A stretch of 64,000 nt of DNA from Streptomyces sp. NBC_00582 (GCF_036345155.1 NZ_CP107772.1:6262001-6326000), one strand, 5' to 3'; positions 17,890 to 26,841 are shown, counted from the stretch's first letter. Translations and numbers: made by a program. Notes: generated from the letters alone by a model not told the origin.

Positions 17890-18770
17890 GCAGGGTCGGT
17901 CTCGAGGGACAGGTCGCCGTCGTCACGGGTGCCGCGCGGGGGGTCGGGGAGCTGCTCGCCCGCAGGCTGTCCGCGCGCGGGGCGAAGGTCGCGCTGGTGG
18001 GGCTGGAGCCGGACGCGCTCAAGGAGGTCGCGCAGCGGCTGCACGGCGAGAGCGGCCACTGGTACGCCGACGTCACCGACCACGAGGCGATGACCCGGGT
18101 CGCGGCGGAGGTGAGGGAACGCTTCGGCAAGGTGGACGTGGTCGTCGCCAACGCCGGTGTGGCGTCCGGCGGTCCGTTCGTCGACTCCGACCCGGAGGCC
18201 TGGCGCCGGGTCATCGAGGTCAACCTGATCGGGTCCGCCGTCACGGCCCGCGCCTTCCTGCCGGCGCTGCTGGAGAGCCGCGGCTATCTGCTCCAGATCG
18301 CCTCCCTCGCCGCGATCACGCCCGCGCCGATGATGACCGCGTACTGCGCGTCCAAGTCGGGCGTGGAGGCGTACGCGCACTGCCTGCGCGCCGAGGTCGG
18401 CCACCGGGGTGTGCGGGTCGGTGTGGGCTACCTGTCCTGGACCGACACCGACATGGTGCGCGGGGCCGATCAGGAGGAGGTCATGCGGGAGTTGAGGCAG
18501 CGGCTGCCGTGGCCGTCGAACAAGACGTACCCGCTGGGCCCCGCGGTCGACCGGATCGTCGCCGGCGTGGAGCGGCGGTCGAGTCATGTGTACGGGCAGG
18601 GGTGGCTGCGCGGGATGCAGGGCGTGCGCGGGTTTCTGCCGGGGATCATCGGGACGGTCGGGCAGCGGGAGATGAGGCGGTTCGCGCCCCGGTTGAAGGG
18701 GATGCGGACGGGTCTGGTGGGTGCGGGCGGGGCGGCCGACGAGGCGGCCCGTGCTACGCAGCGTAGTTGA
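17886..18770 (+). CDS. Short-chain dehydrogenase/reductase
   Basis: A 294-residue SDR with cofactor loop TGAARGVGE, NAG in VVVANAGVASGG, catalytic region LLQIASLAAITPAPMMTAYCASK (Tyr-x-x-x-Lys) and an extended C-terminal tail with a hydrophobic segment (RGFLPGIIG). Third gene of the ATGA-linked monooxygenase operon; it would oxidise or reduce the alcohol/ketone partner of that pathway. The YCASK motif and the following GVEAYAHCLRAEV helix are standard for classical SDRs. Confidence 0.92.
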   Translation: MSRVGLEGQVAVVTGAARGVGELLARRLSARGAKVALVGLEPDALKEVAQRLHGESGHWYADVTDHEAMTRVAAEVRERFGKVDVVVANAGVASGGPFVDSDPEAWRRVIEVNLIGSAVTARAFLPALLESRGYLLQIASLAAITPAPMMTAYCASKSGVEAYAHCLRAEVGHRGVRVGVGYLSWTDTDMVRGADQEEVMRELRQRLPWPSNKTYPLGPAVDRIVAGVERRSSHVYGQGWLRGMQGVRGFLPGIIGTVGQREMRRFAPRLKGMRTGLVGAGGAADEAARATQRS

Positions 18771-18807
18771 TCGAAATGCGTGGGTTGTCCTGCCGTGTGA
18801 ATCTGGT

Positions 18808-18830
18808 CGAGGCCCCACCACGGGGCCTCG
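18808..18830 (+). terminator. Hairpin terminator of the monooxygenase operon
   Basis: CGAGGCCCC and GGGGCCTCG form a perfect 9-bp stem with loop ACCAC, 37 bases after the SDR stop and 35 before the next gene. Confidence 0.7.
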
Positions 18831-18864
18831 AATCCCCCTCATCTCCCTACAGGAGTGAACCCAC

Positions 18865-19044
18865 ATGGGTATGAAGGACAAGATGCAGGACCAGTCCCAG
18901 CAGTGGCAGCAGCAGGCCAAGCAGAAGGCCCAGCAGGCCAAGGAGCAGGTCCAGCAGCGTGGCCGCCGCCGTGAGACGGAACCGGAGTCGGAGCGGATGC
19001 GGCGCGAGGACGAGGACCGGCTGAACCAGGACTACGACGCCTAG
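18865..19044 (+). CDS. Small Gln-rich hydrophilic protein
   Basis: A 59-residue protein starting MGMKDKMQDQSQQWQQQAKQ, rich in Gln, Lys, Arg and Glu and predicted to be a single long charged helix with a disordered tail ending RLNQDYDA. AGGAG precedes the ATG by eight bases. No hydrophobic core or signal peptide. Similar short helical proteins are common in Streptomyces, but no function is known to me. Confidence 0.7.
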   Translation: MGMKDKMQDQSQQWQQQAKQKAQQAKEQVQQRGRRRETEPESERMRREDEDRLNQDYDA

Positions 19045-19156
19045 TCGCTGCGCTCGGCTTCGGCCTTGAACGTGGGGTGCGCTTCCTTTCGGGAGGGCAC
19101 CCTGCGTCTTTTGGGGTGCGTTGTCGGGTGCGTTGTCGGGTGCGGGCGGGTGGGGG

Positions 19157-19229
19157 CTTGTCGCGCAGTTCCCCGCGCCCCTCACCTCGCGCCCCTCACC
19201 TCGCGCCCCTCACCCTGCGCCCCTCACGC
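19157..19229. repeat. Streptomyces interspersed repeat plus 4 x 14-bp tandem repeat
   Basis: The stretch GCGCAGTTCCCCGCGCCCCT, which I recognise as a very frequent intergenic sequence in Streptomyces genomes, runs into four tandem 14-bp copies of CGCGCCCCTCACCT (19174-19229, the last two each with changes). No gene is present between 19045 and 19236. Confidence 0.7.
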
Positions 19230-19236
19230 CGGCCCC

Positions 19237-22200
19237 TCATGCTCCCGAGGGGCGGGGTGGGAGTTTGGGGCGGGAGCGGTCCGGGACCGTGCTGTAGTCC
19301 GGTGGGGAGGCCGGGGGGTGGGTGTCCAGGAGGTCGAGGGCGAGGCGGACCGCGTCGTCGAGCTGGGCGTAGCGGCCCTCCGCCCAGTCGAGGGGGGTGC
19401 GCAGGATCTCCAGGTCGGGCAGGACGCCCCGGTTCTCGATGGACCAGCCGTAGGCGTCGAACCAGGCGGCGTTCATGGGCACGGTGATGACCGTGCCGTC
19501 GCCGAGCCGGTGACGGCCGGTCATGCCGACGACTCCGCCCCAGGTGCGCTGGCCCACCACCGGTCCCAGCTTCAGCAGTTTGAACGCGGCGGTGATCATG
19601 TCGCCGTCCGAGGAGGTCGCCTCGTCCGCGAGGGCCACCACCGGGCCGCGGGGGGCGTTCGAGGCGTACGACACCGGCTGGGCGTCGCGGGTGAGGTCCC
19701 AGCCGAGGATCGTGCGGGTGAGTTTCTCCACGACGAGTTCGCTGATGTGGCCGCCCGCGTTGCCGCGCACGTCGACGATGAGCGCGGGCCGGGACACCTC
19801 CATGCGCAGGTCGCGGTTGAACTGGGCCCAGCCGGAGCCGCCCATGTCGGGGATGTGGAGGTAGCCGCACCGGCCGCCGCTCAACTCGCGCACCACCTCG
19901 CGCCGTTTGGCGACCCAGTCCTGGTAGCGCAGGGGGCGCTCGTCGACGAGGGGGACGACGGCCACGCGCCGTGCGCGCCCCGCGGTGCCCTCGGCGGGCG
20001 TGAACGTCAGCTCCACCGTCGTACCGCCCGCCCCCGCCAGGAGCGGGTAGGGGCCCTGCAACGGGTCGACGGGGCGGCCGTCGACGTGGGTGAGGACCGC
20101 GCCCTCACGGATGCCGGTGCCCGCGAGGGGCGAGCGGGCCTTGGAGTCGGAGGAGTCGCCGGCGAGGATGCGCTTGACGGTCCAGCCGCCGTCGCGCCGT
20201 ACGAGGTTGGCGCCCAGCAGGCCCTGCCGGCGCTGGTAGTGCGGCGGTCCCTCGTTGCGGCGGGCGGGGGTGACGTAGGCGTGCGAGGTGCCGAGTTCGC
20301 CGAGGACCTCGCGCAGCAGATCGGCGAACTCGTCGGGGGAGGCGACCCGTTCGACGAGCGGGCGGTACTGGTCGAGGACCGCGTCCCAGTCGATGCCGCA
20401 CATCCCCGGGTCCCAGAAGTAGGCGCGGATGAGCCGGCCCGCCTCCTCGTACGACTGCCGCCACTCGGCGCCGGGGTCCACCTCGTGCAGGATGCGGCGT
20501 ACGTCGATCCAGACGGTGGTGTCGAGGTCGCCGGACTCGCTCGACGGCACGGCCCGCAGATCGCCCTCGTCGACGACGACGAGCCGGGAGCCGTCCCCGC
20601 TGACGCCGAACCAGTCGAGATGGCCGACGAGTTCGGACTTCTTCGCCTTGCCGATGGTGAAGTGCTCGAGCGTGGGCCGTCCGCTCATGTCGTCCGGGTT
20701 GGCGAAGGTCTCGCCCAGCGCGCCCGAGATCGGCCAGCGCAGCCACACCAGCCCGCCGCCCGCGACCGGGTGCAGCGACGAGTACTTGGACGCGGGGACG
20801 GGGAAGGGCGTGACCCGGCTCTCCAGGCCCTCGACCTCCACGGTCACGGTCCCGTCGCCGCCCCCGCCCTCGTCCTCCTCCACGGGGTCGAGGCCTCCGG
20901 CGGCCGGCCGGCCCTCCGGATTGAGCGCGAAGGGCGAGGGGGTCGCGGAGGACAGCGGGACGAGGTAGGGGCGGCAGCCGAGCGGGAAGGACAGGTCGCC
21001 GGTGTGGACGTCGTACACCGGGTCGAAGCCGCGCCAGGAGAGGAAGGCGAGGTAGCGGCCGTCCCGGGTGAACACGGGGTTCTCGTCCTCGAACCGGCCG
21101 TTCGTCACGTCGACGATCAGCCGTTCGCCCTGCCCCACGCCAGGGATCCGGGCCATCTTGATCTGCCGCAGCGAGCGGCCGATGCCGGGATGCGACCAGG
21201 TCAGCCAGGTGCCGTCGGGGGAGAAGGCGAGGTCGCGGACGGGCCCGTTGACGGACGCGATCAGCTCGGTGACCTCCCCGCCCGAGTCCTCCGTCGCGTC
21301 GATGAGCAGGAGCCGTCCGTCGTGGGCGGCGATCGCGAGGCGTTCGCCGTCCGGGTCCGACACCATCTCCAGGACCCGGCCCAGTTCCCCGGAGGCCAGC
21401 CGCCGCGGCTCGCGGTCGCCGCTCGCGCGCGGGAGGTAGGCGATCTCGACCGCGTCCTCGCCCTCGGCGTCGGTGACGTAGGCGACCTGTCCGCCCGAGC
21501 CGAGCATCTCCGGGAGCCGCACCCGTACCCCGGGCGTGTCGGTGATCGTACGGGCGGGCCCGTCGCGGTGGGTCAGCCAGTACAGGCTGCCGCGCACGAC
21601 GACCGCGCTGGCCCGGCCGGTCTCGTCGACGGACAGGCCGTCCACGTGCTGGGCCGCCGGGATCTGGTGGCGGCGCCGCCCGGCCCGCGGCCCGCCCATC
21701 CGTACGTCGATCCGGCGCGGCTCGGAGCCGGCGGCCAGGTCGTCGACGAGCCACAGGTCGCCGGCGCACTGGTACACCACGCGCGTGCCGTCGGTGGCGG
21801 CGTGGCGGGCGTAGAAGGCGTCGTGGTCGGTGTGCCGGCGCAGGTCGGAGCCGTCGTGGGCGCAGGAGTAGAGGTTGCCGACGCCCTCGTGGTCGGAGAG
21901 GAAGGCGATCCGGCCGCCGGCGAAGAGCGGGGAGTGCAGGTGGCCGTCGAGGTCCTCCAGGAGCCGCTGTCCGTGCAGCCACAGGCGGCCCGTGGCGCCG
22001 CCCCGGTAGCGCTTCCAGGAGGCGGGTTCGTGTGGGGGCGTGCCGGTCAGCAGCAGGGTCATGTGCTCGCCGTCGAGGTCGGCGACCTGGATGTCGGAGA
22101 CCGGTCCCCAGGGCAGTTTGCTGCCGGGGGAGCCGTCGGTGGGGACCTTGTAGGCCCAGGTGAAGTAGGAGAAGGGCTCGCCGTGGGAGGCGACGGCGAG

Positions 22201-22497
22201 GATGTCGCCCTCCGGGGTCCAGCCGCACACCTGGGTGTCGGGGCTGCCCCAGTAGGTCAGCCGCCGTCCCGGGCCGCCGTCCACCGGCACCAGGTGGATC
22301 TCGGGGACGAGGCTTCGCCAGCTCGTGTACGCGAGGTGGCGGCCGTCGGGGGAGAAGCGGGGGTGTCCCGCCTTCGTACGGTCGACGGTGAGCCGCCAGG
22401 CGCGGTCGGGACTGTCCAGCCGGGTCAGCCAGAGGTCGTCCTCGGCCACGAAGCACAGGAGGTCACCGCTGAGATGGGGCAGGCGCAGATAGCTCAC
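19237..22497 (-). CDS. Tricorn protease homologue (S41 family)
   Basis: A 1086-residue protein with two N-terminal beta-propeller domains (repeats such as HPRFSPDGRHLAYTSW and DLAFSPDGTWLTW), a C1 helical domain, a PDZ domain (about 770-850) and a C-terminal S41 protease domain. Catalytic candidates follow the Tricorn layout: Ser-His in GTSHAYVTP, the nucleophile Ser in DEATSSDGD and Glu in IENRGVLPDLE; VDVRGNAGGHISEL is the conserved S41 loop. No signal peptide, so it is cytosolic and degrades peptides released by proteasome or ClpP. It has the usual Tricorn length and is transcribed away from tetR. Confidence 0.93.
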   Translation of the reverse strand: MSYLRLPHLSGDLLCFVAEDDLWLTRLDSPDRAWRLTVDRTKAGHPRFSPDGRHLAYTSWRSLVPEIHLVPVDGGPGRRLTYWGSPDTQVCGWTPEGDILAVASHGEPFSYFTWAYKVPTDGSPGSKLPWGPVSDIQVADLDGEHMTLLLTGTPPHEPASWKRYRGGATGRLWLHGQRLLEDLDGHLHSPLFAGGRIAFLSDHEGVGNLYSCAHDGSDLRRHTDHDAFYARHAATDGTRVVYQCAGDLWLVDDLAAGSEPRRIDVRMGGPRAGRRRHQIPAAQHVDGLSVDETGRASAVVVRGSLYWLTHRDGPARTITDTPGVRVRLPEMLGSGGQVAYVTDAEGEDAVEIAYLPRASGDREPRRLASGELGRVLEMVSDPDGERLAIAAHDGRLLLIDATEDSGGEVTELIASVNGPVRDLAFSPDGTWLTWSHPGIGRSLRQIKMARIPGVGQGERLIVDVTNGRFEDENPVFTRDGRYLAFLSWRGFDPVYDVHTGDLSFPLGCRPYLVPLSSATPSPFALNPEGRPAAGGLDPVEEDEGGGGDGTVTVEVEGLESRVTPFPVPASKYSSLHPVAGGGLVWLRWPISGALGETFANPDDMSGRPTLEHFTIGKAKKSELVGHLDWFGVSGDGSRLVVVDEGDLRAVPSSESGDLDTTVWIDVRRILHEVDPGAEWRQSYEEAGRLIRAYFWDPGMCGIDWDAVLDQYRPLVERVASPDEFADLLREVLGELGTSHAYVTPARRNEGPPHYQRRQGLLGANLVRRDGGWTVKRILAGDSSDSKARSPLAGTGIREGAVLTHVDGRPVDPLQGPYPLLAGAGGTTVELTFTPAEGTAGRARRVAVVPLVDERPLRYQDWVAKRREVVRELSGGRCGYLHIPDMGGSGWAQFNRDLRMEVSRPALIVDVRGNAGGHISELVVEKLTRTILGWDLTRDAQPVSYASNAPRGPVVALADEATSSDGDMITAAFKLLKLGPVVGQRTWGGVVGMTGRHRLGDGTVITVPMNAAWFDAYGWSIENRGVLPDLEILRTPLDWAEGRYAQLDDAVRLALDLLDTHPPASPPDYSTVPDRSRPKLPPRPSGA

Positions 22498-22637
22498 CTC
22501 CCCATGCTTTTCCCCCGCTGGGGGTCGGGCAACTCGTCGGCTCCGGATGTCCGCTTCCGGGCCGCTCCGGAGCTGCTTCGGGGCCGCTTTGGGGGGTCGT
22601 TCTTATGCGCTCTTCACGGACGTGAGTCAGCACACGT

Positions 22638-22652
22638 ACGAAACGGTTTCGT
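22638..22652. promoter_or_regulatory. 15-bp palindromic operator upstream of tetR
   Basis: ACGAAACGGTTTCGT is a perfect palindrome around a central G, 72 bases before the tetR ATG and followed by a further TTCGTT half-site-like stretch. Its size and position fit a TetR autoregulatory operator controlling the downstream tetR-mmpL pair and possibly the divergent protease gene. Confidence 0.6.
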
Positions 22653-22723
22653 TTCGTTCGGTCTCAGGGTATCTTCATGGGTGTACGAGGACCCCTGGGT
22701 GACGGAGCCGGAAGGTGAGTGGG

Positions 22724-23329
22724 ATGACCGAGACCGCAACCGCGCGTCGCAGTCGGATCACACCGGAGCGCGAGGCCGAGCTGTACGGCGCCGTGCTCGA
22801 TCTGCTCCGTGAGGTCGGCTACGACGCCCTGACCATGGACGCCGTGGCGGCCCGCACCCGCTCCAGCAAGGCCACGCTCTACCGCCAGTGGGGCGGCAAG
22901 GCCGAACTGGTGGCGAGGGCGGTCCGGCACAGCAAGCCCGGCGGCGTCGGGCTCTCCGAGATCGACACCGGGTCGCTCAGAGGCGACCTGCACGCCCTCA
23001 CCCTGCGCTCGGACGACTGCGAGATGGAGCAGAACTCCGCGCTCATGCGAGGGCTCGCCATGGCGATCCACGGCAACCCGGATCTCCTGGACGCGTTCCG
23101 GGAACATCTCATCGAGCCCGAGATGGCCGAGTTCCGCACCGTGCTGCAGCGGGCGGTCGACCGGGGCGAGGTCCGCCCGGACAACCCGGCGATCGAGTTC
23201 GTGATGCACATGGTGATCGGCGGGTTCGCCGCCCGCACGATGATCGACGAGATGCCGCCGACGCAGTCCTTCCTCCTCTCGTACATCGACGCCGTGGTCC
23301 TCCCCGCTCTCGGCGTGCCCACCTCCTGA
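22724..23329 (+). CDS. TetR family transcriptional regulator
   Basis: A 201-residue regulator with the TetR helix-turn-helix at about residues 20-60 (GYDALTMDAVAARTRSSKATLYRQWGGKAEL) and a C-terminal ligand domain (TetR_C type, AIHGNPDLLDAFREHLIEP... VMHMVIGGFAARTM). The ATG at 22724 with GGAAGG upstream is used; a GTG at 22715 is possible. It lies 157 bases upstream of the MMPL exporter on the same strand and probably represses it. Confidence 0.92.
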   Translation: MTETATARRSRITPEREAELYGAVLDLLREVGYDALTMDAVAARTRSSKATLYRQWGGKAELVARAVRHSKPGGVGLSEIDTGSLRGDLHALTLRSDDCEMEQNSALMRGLAMAIHGNPDLLDAFREHLIEPEMAEFRTVLQRAVDRGEVRPDNPAIEFVMHMVIGGFAARTMIDEMPPTQSFLLSYIDAVVLPALGVPTS

Positions 23330-23486
23330 TCATTCCCCGATCACCCACCTTCACCTGACGTCACCGCTCAGTCGTCGGGACGACCACCCCTGCCTCCCCG
23401 CCGGTGTGGTCACCCCTGCCCTCGGGCCCGTGCCGGAACCCCGGCCGGGCGCCCACACCCCACGACCTGACCGGGAGTACGCCTCC

Positions 23487-25724
23487 GTGGCCACGTTCCT
23501 CTACCGGCTCGGCCGGTTCTCGTTCCGGCGGCGGCACTTCGTCGCCCTGCTCTGGATAGCCCTGCTGACGCTCGCGGGCGTCGGTGCCGCCTCCGCGCCC
23601 GCCGCCGGCTCCTCCTCCTTCTCGATCCCCGGCGTCGAGGCCCAGAAGGCCTTCGACCTGCTGGAACAGCGCTTCCCCGGCTCCAGCGCCGACGGCGCCA
23701 CCGCACGGGTCGTCTTCAAGGCGCCCGCGGGGGAGAAGATGACCGACGCCGCCAACAAGGCGGCCGTCGAGAAGACCGTCAAGGAACTCGGCGACGGCTC
23801 CGAGGTCGTCTCCGTCACCGACCCCTACACGACGAACGCCGTCAGCAAGGACGGCACGGTCGCCTACACCTCCGTGAAGTACGAGGTCGCGTCCGTCGAG
23901 CTCGAGGACTCCTCCAAGGAGGCCCTGGAGAGCACCGCCGACAAGGCCAGGGACGCCGGACTGACCGTCGAGATGGGCGGCGACGCGCTCCAGGCCGAAC
24001 CCGAGCAGGCCGCCACCGGTGAGATCATCGGCCTGGCCCTCGCCGCGATCGTCCTCGTCGTCACCCTCGGCTCCCTCGTCGCCGCCGGACTTCCGCTGCT
24101 CACCGCGATCATCGGCGTGGGCATCGGCGTCTCCACCATCACCGCCCTCGCCAGCGCGCTCGACCTCGGCGACACCACCTCCACCCTCGCCCTGATGATC
24201 GGACTCGCGGTCGGCATCGACTACGCGCTGTTCATCGTCTCCCGCTACCGGTCCGAACTGGCCGAGGGCCGCAGCCGCGAGGAGGCCGTCGGCCGCGCCA
24301 CCGGCACCGCGGGCTCCGCCGTCGTCTTCGCCGGCCTCACCGTCGTGATCGCCCTCGCCGGACTCTCCGTCGTCGGCGTCCCGATGCTGACCAAGATGGG
24401 CCTCGCCGCGGCCGGCACGGTCGTCGTCGCCGTCCTCATCGCCCTCACCATGGTCCCCGCGCTGCTCGGCTACGCGGGCCGCAAGGTCAAGCCGGCCGAC
24501 GCGAAGGGCAGGCGGTTCGGCCGCCGCCCCGCGCCGGACACCGAGGGATCGGCCGGACCGGCCAGGCCCAACCTGGGCGCCCGCTGGGCCAGCTTCGTCG
24601 TCCGCCGTCCCGTCGCCGTCCTCCTGCTCGGCGTGGTCGGCCTCGGTGCGATCGCCCTCCCCGCCAGCCAACTCGAGCTCGGCCTGCCCGACGACGGCTC
24701 CCAGCCCACGTCCACCACCCAGCGCCGCGCCTACGACCTGCTCTCCGAAGGCTTCGGCCCCGGCTTCAACGGCCCGCTCATGCTCGTCGTCGACGCCAAG
24801 AACAGCGCCGACCCGCAGGCCGCGGCCACCGCCGTGACCGACGAGGTCAAGGGCCTCGAGGACGTCGTCACCGTCACCCCGGCGACCTTCAACAAGGCCG
24901 GCGACACCGCGATGATCACGGTGATCCCGGACTCCAAGCCGTCCTCCACCGACACCGAGGACCTGGTGCACGCCATCCGTGACGCCGGCACCGGCGTCAC
25001 GGCCGACACCGACGCCAAGGTGCTGGTCACCGGCACCACGGCGATGAACATCGACTTCTCGCAGAAGCTCACCGACGCCCTGATCCCGTACCTGGGCCTC
25101 GTGGTGGGCCTCGCCTTCCTCCTCCTGATCGTCGTCTTCCGCTCGATCCTGGTCCCGCTGAAGGCCGCCCTTGGCTTCCTGCTCAGCGTGCTGGCCGCGC
25201 TCGGCGCCGTCGTCGCGGTCTTCCAGTGGGGCTGGCTGGCGGGCCTGATCGGCGTCGAGGAGACCGGCCCGATCATGTCGATGATGCCGATCTTCATGGT
25301 GGGCGTGGTGTTCGGACTGGCCATGGACTACGAGGTGTTCCTCGTGACCCGGATGCGGGAGGCGTACGTCCACGGCGAGAGCCCGAGCCAGGCCGTGGTG
25401 ACCGGGTTCCGCTACAGCGCCCGGGTGGTCGCCGCCGCCGCGGTCATCATGATGGCCGTGTTCGCCGGCTTCATCGGCTCCGGCGAGTCGATGATCAAGA
25501 TGATCGGCTTCGGCCTCGCGATCGCCGTCTTCTTCGACGCGTTCGTCGTCCGCATGGCGATCGTCCCCGCGGTCCTCGCCCTGCTCGGCAAGAAGGCCTG
25601 GTGGCTGCCGAAGTGGCTGGACCGCGCCCTGCCCAACGTGGACGTCGAGGGCGAGGGGCTGCGCACCCCCGCCGACGCCAGGGACACCGACCCCGACGAG
25701 GACAGGGAGCTCGTACGAGCGTGA
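23487..25724 (+). CDS. MMPL/RND family membrane transporter
   Basis: A 745-residue exporter built as two repeats. Each has one helix, an extracytoplasmic domain and five or six helices (helix clusters at about 170-330 and 540-690). The conserved GLAVGIDYALFIVSRYRSEL motif of the first repeat is matched by GLAMDYEVFLVTRMREAY in the second; these Asp residues carry protons in MmpL proteins. The GTG at 23487 gives FLYRLGRFSFRRRHFVALLWIALL, the usual N-terminus. Substrate unknown; the tetR gene upstream suggests inducible drug or lipid export. Confidence 0.93.
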   Translation: MATFLYRLGRFSFRRRHFVALLWIALLTLAGVGAASAPAAGSSSFSIPGVEAQKAFDLLEQRFPGSSADGATARVVFKAPAGEKMTDAANKAAVEKTVKELGDGSEVVSVTDPYTTNAVSKDGTVAYTSVKYEVASVELEDSSKEALESTADKARDAGLTVEMGGDALQAEPEQAATGEIIGLALAAIVLVVTLGSLVAAGLPLLTAIIGVGIGVSTITALASALDLGDTTSTLALMIGLAVGIDYALFIVSRYRSELAEGRSREEAVGRATGTAGSAVVFAGLTVVIALAGLSVVGVPMLTKMGLAAAGTVVVAVLIALTMVPALLGYAGRKVKPADAKGRRFGRRPAPDTEGSAGPARPNLGARWASFVVRRPVAVLLLGVVGLGAIALPASQLELGLPDDGSQPTSTTQRRAYDLLSEGFGPGFNGPLMLVVDAKNSADPQAAATAVTDEVKGLEDVVTVTPATFNKAGDTAMITVIPDSKPSSTDTEDLVHAIRDAGTGVTADTDAKVLVTGTTAMNIDFSQKLTDALIPYLGLVVGLAFLLLIVVFRSILVPLKAALGFLLSVLAALGAVVAVFQWGWLAGLIGVEETGPIMSMMPIFMVGVVFGLAMDYEVFLVTRMREAYVHGESPSQAVVTGFRYSARVVAAAAVIMMAVFAGFIGSGESMIKMIGFGLAIAVFFDAFVVRMAIVPAVLALLGKKAWWLPKWLDRALPNVDVEGEGLRTPADARDTDPDEDRELVRA

Positions 25725-25746
25725 TCCGACCGCTCGTCAGATGACC

Positions 25747-25791
25747 GCCGGTGAGGGTTCCGTGGGGACGGGGCGCCCTCACCGGCTTTTT
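25747..25791 (+). terminator. Intrinsic terminator of the mmpL operon
   Basis: GCCGGTGAGGG pairs perfectly with CCCTCACCGGC across an 18-base loop and is followed directly by TTTTT, a textbook intrinsic terminator. Confidence 0.92.
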
Positions 25792-26031
25792 GTTCGCATC
25801 GCCCGTTGTGACCCACTTTCGGGTGACGCCCGATCGCCGGGAGGCCTTGCAGGGTAGATCTGACAACGGCCCCTAGCGTTCAGTACATAGATGGACATAG
25901 AAGGTTAGTGTCACCGGAATATGGATGATTCGTAACGTGAGGCGTCAATCGGATGCTTGCGGGACGTGTGGTGGTCAAGTGTGGGTTCTGCGGCCGATGC
26001 GGTCGTAACTCGCACAAAACTAGGAGACCTT
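25792..26031. other. Intergenic region upstream of the lamin-tail gene
   Basis: About 240 bases without a credible gene, AT-richer than its surroundings; presumed promoter and leader of the secreted protein gene. I see no clear riboswitch or repeat. Confidence 0.5.
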
Positions 26032-26676
26032 GTGTCCTCTTCCGTTGTATCCGCCCGCCGTCTGGCCGCCGCCACCCTCGCGGCCGCCGCCGTCGTCGGC
26101 GCCGTGGCGCTCCCGGCGTCCGCCGCCGGCTTCCCGCGCGCCGAGCGGCCGAAGGTGGAGATCAGCGCCGTCCAGTACGACGCCCCGGGCCGTGACGACC
26201 GGTCGAACCGCTCGCTGAACAAGGAGTGGGTCGAGCTCACCAACACCACCCGCCACGCGATCAACCTGGACGGATGGACGCTGGCGAACCGGCGCGGCGA
26301 CACCTACACCTTCGGCGACTACCGCCTGGCCGCCCGTGCCACCGTCCGGGTCCACACCGGTGAGGGCCGCGACTCCAGCACCGACCTGTTCCAGGACCGC
26401 AGCCGCGAGGTGTGGGACAACCGTGCCGACACGGCCACCCTGCGCAACGACCGCAGCCGCTTCGTCGACGACGAGTCCTGGGGCGGCCGCCGCCACGGCT
26501 GGGACCGCCACCACGGCGACTACCGCCACGACCGCGGTGACTACCGTCACGACCGCGGCGAGCACCGTCACGACCGCGGCGAGCACCGTCACGACCGCGG
26601 CGAGCACCGTCACGACCGCGGCGAGCACCGTCACGACCGCGGCGAGCACCGTCACGACCGCGGTGACCGTCACTGA
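26032..26676 (+). CDS. Secreted lamin-tail-domain protein with His-rich 7-residue repeat
   Basis: A 214-residue exported protein. The GTG at 26032, five bases after AGGAGA, gives a signal peptide (SARRLAAATLAAAAVVGAVALPASAA). A lamin-tail domain follows at about residues 38-140 (VEISAVQYDAPG, NKEWVELTNTTRHAINLDGWTL, YTFGDYRLAARATVRVHTG). The C-terminus has seven tandem heptads (two DYRHDRG and five EHRHDRG) and ends DRH. Lamin-tail domains in bacteria occur in extracellular proteins; the His/Asp-rich tail could bind metal or DNA/polyphosphate, which is inference. The repeat region is likely length-variable. Confidence 0.88.
   Translation: MSSSVVSARRLAAATLAAAAVVGAVALPASAAGFPRAERPKVEISAVQYDAPGRDDRSNRSLNKEWVELTNTTRHAINLDGWTLANRRGDTYTFGDYRLAARATVRVHTGEGRDSSTDLFQDRSREVWDNRADTATLRNDRSRFVDDESWGGRRHGWDRHHGDYRHDRGDYRHDRGEHRHDRGEHRHDRGEHRHDRGEHRHDRGEHRHDRGDRH
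26518..26664 (+). repeat. 7 x 21-bp in-frame tandem repeat
   Basis: Seven consecutive 21-bp units (consensus GAGCACCGTCACGACCGCGG plus C/T), the first two with GACTAC in place of GAGCAC. All are in frame and encode the EHRHDRG/DYRHDRG heptads. The near identity of units 3-7 implies recent expansion. Confidence 0.95.
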
Positions 26677-26732
26677 CACACCCTCGTCCGCGGCGCGCCC
26701 GACCCCCACTGCCGGGGGGCGGGCGCGCCGTC

Positions 26733-26834
26733 GTCCGTTCCGCCGCCCCCCGGCGGACGGTGGGCGCCCCGATGGGGGACACCGTCCGTTCCGCCGCCCC
26801 CCCGGCGGACGGTGGGCGCCCCGATGGGGCACAC
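26733..26834. repeat. Tandem duplication of a 51-bp segment with internal hairpin
   Basis: Two almost identical copies (26733-26783 and 26784-26834, one extra C in the second) beginning GTCCGTTCCGCCGCC. Each contains the inverted repeat CCGCCG...CGGCGG and ends in GGGCGCCCCGATGGGG. It lies between the lamin-tail gene and the next gene and may serve as a doubled terminator. Confidence 0.8.
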
Positions 26835-26841
26835 TCCGGTC

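Noticed and set aside
19174..19229. Four short repeats as a possible CRISPR array
   Set aside because: Units are directly contiguous without spacers, only 14 bp, and part of a common Streptomyces intergenic repeat; no cas genes.
19066..22812. Very long plus-strand open frame opposite the Tricorn gene
   Set aside because: It mirrors the codon pattern of the minus-strand protease, has no recognised motif and is a high-GC shadow.
23361..25373. Long minus-strand frame opposite the MMPL gene, Gly/Asp/His-rich
   Set aside because: Low-complexity antisense shadow of a strongly supported transporter gene.
26518..26664. Seven 21-bp repeats as a possible CRISPR array
   Set aside because: No spacers and all units are in frame within a secreted protein gene.
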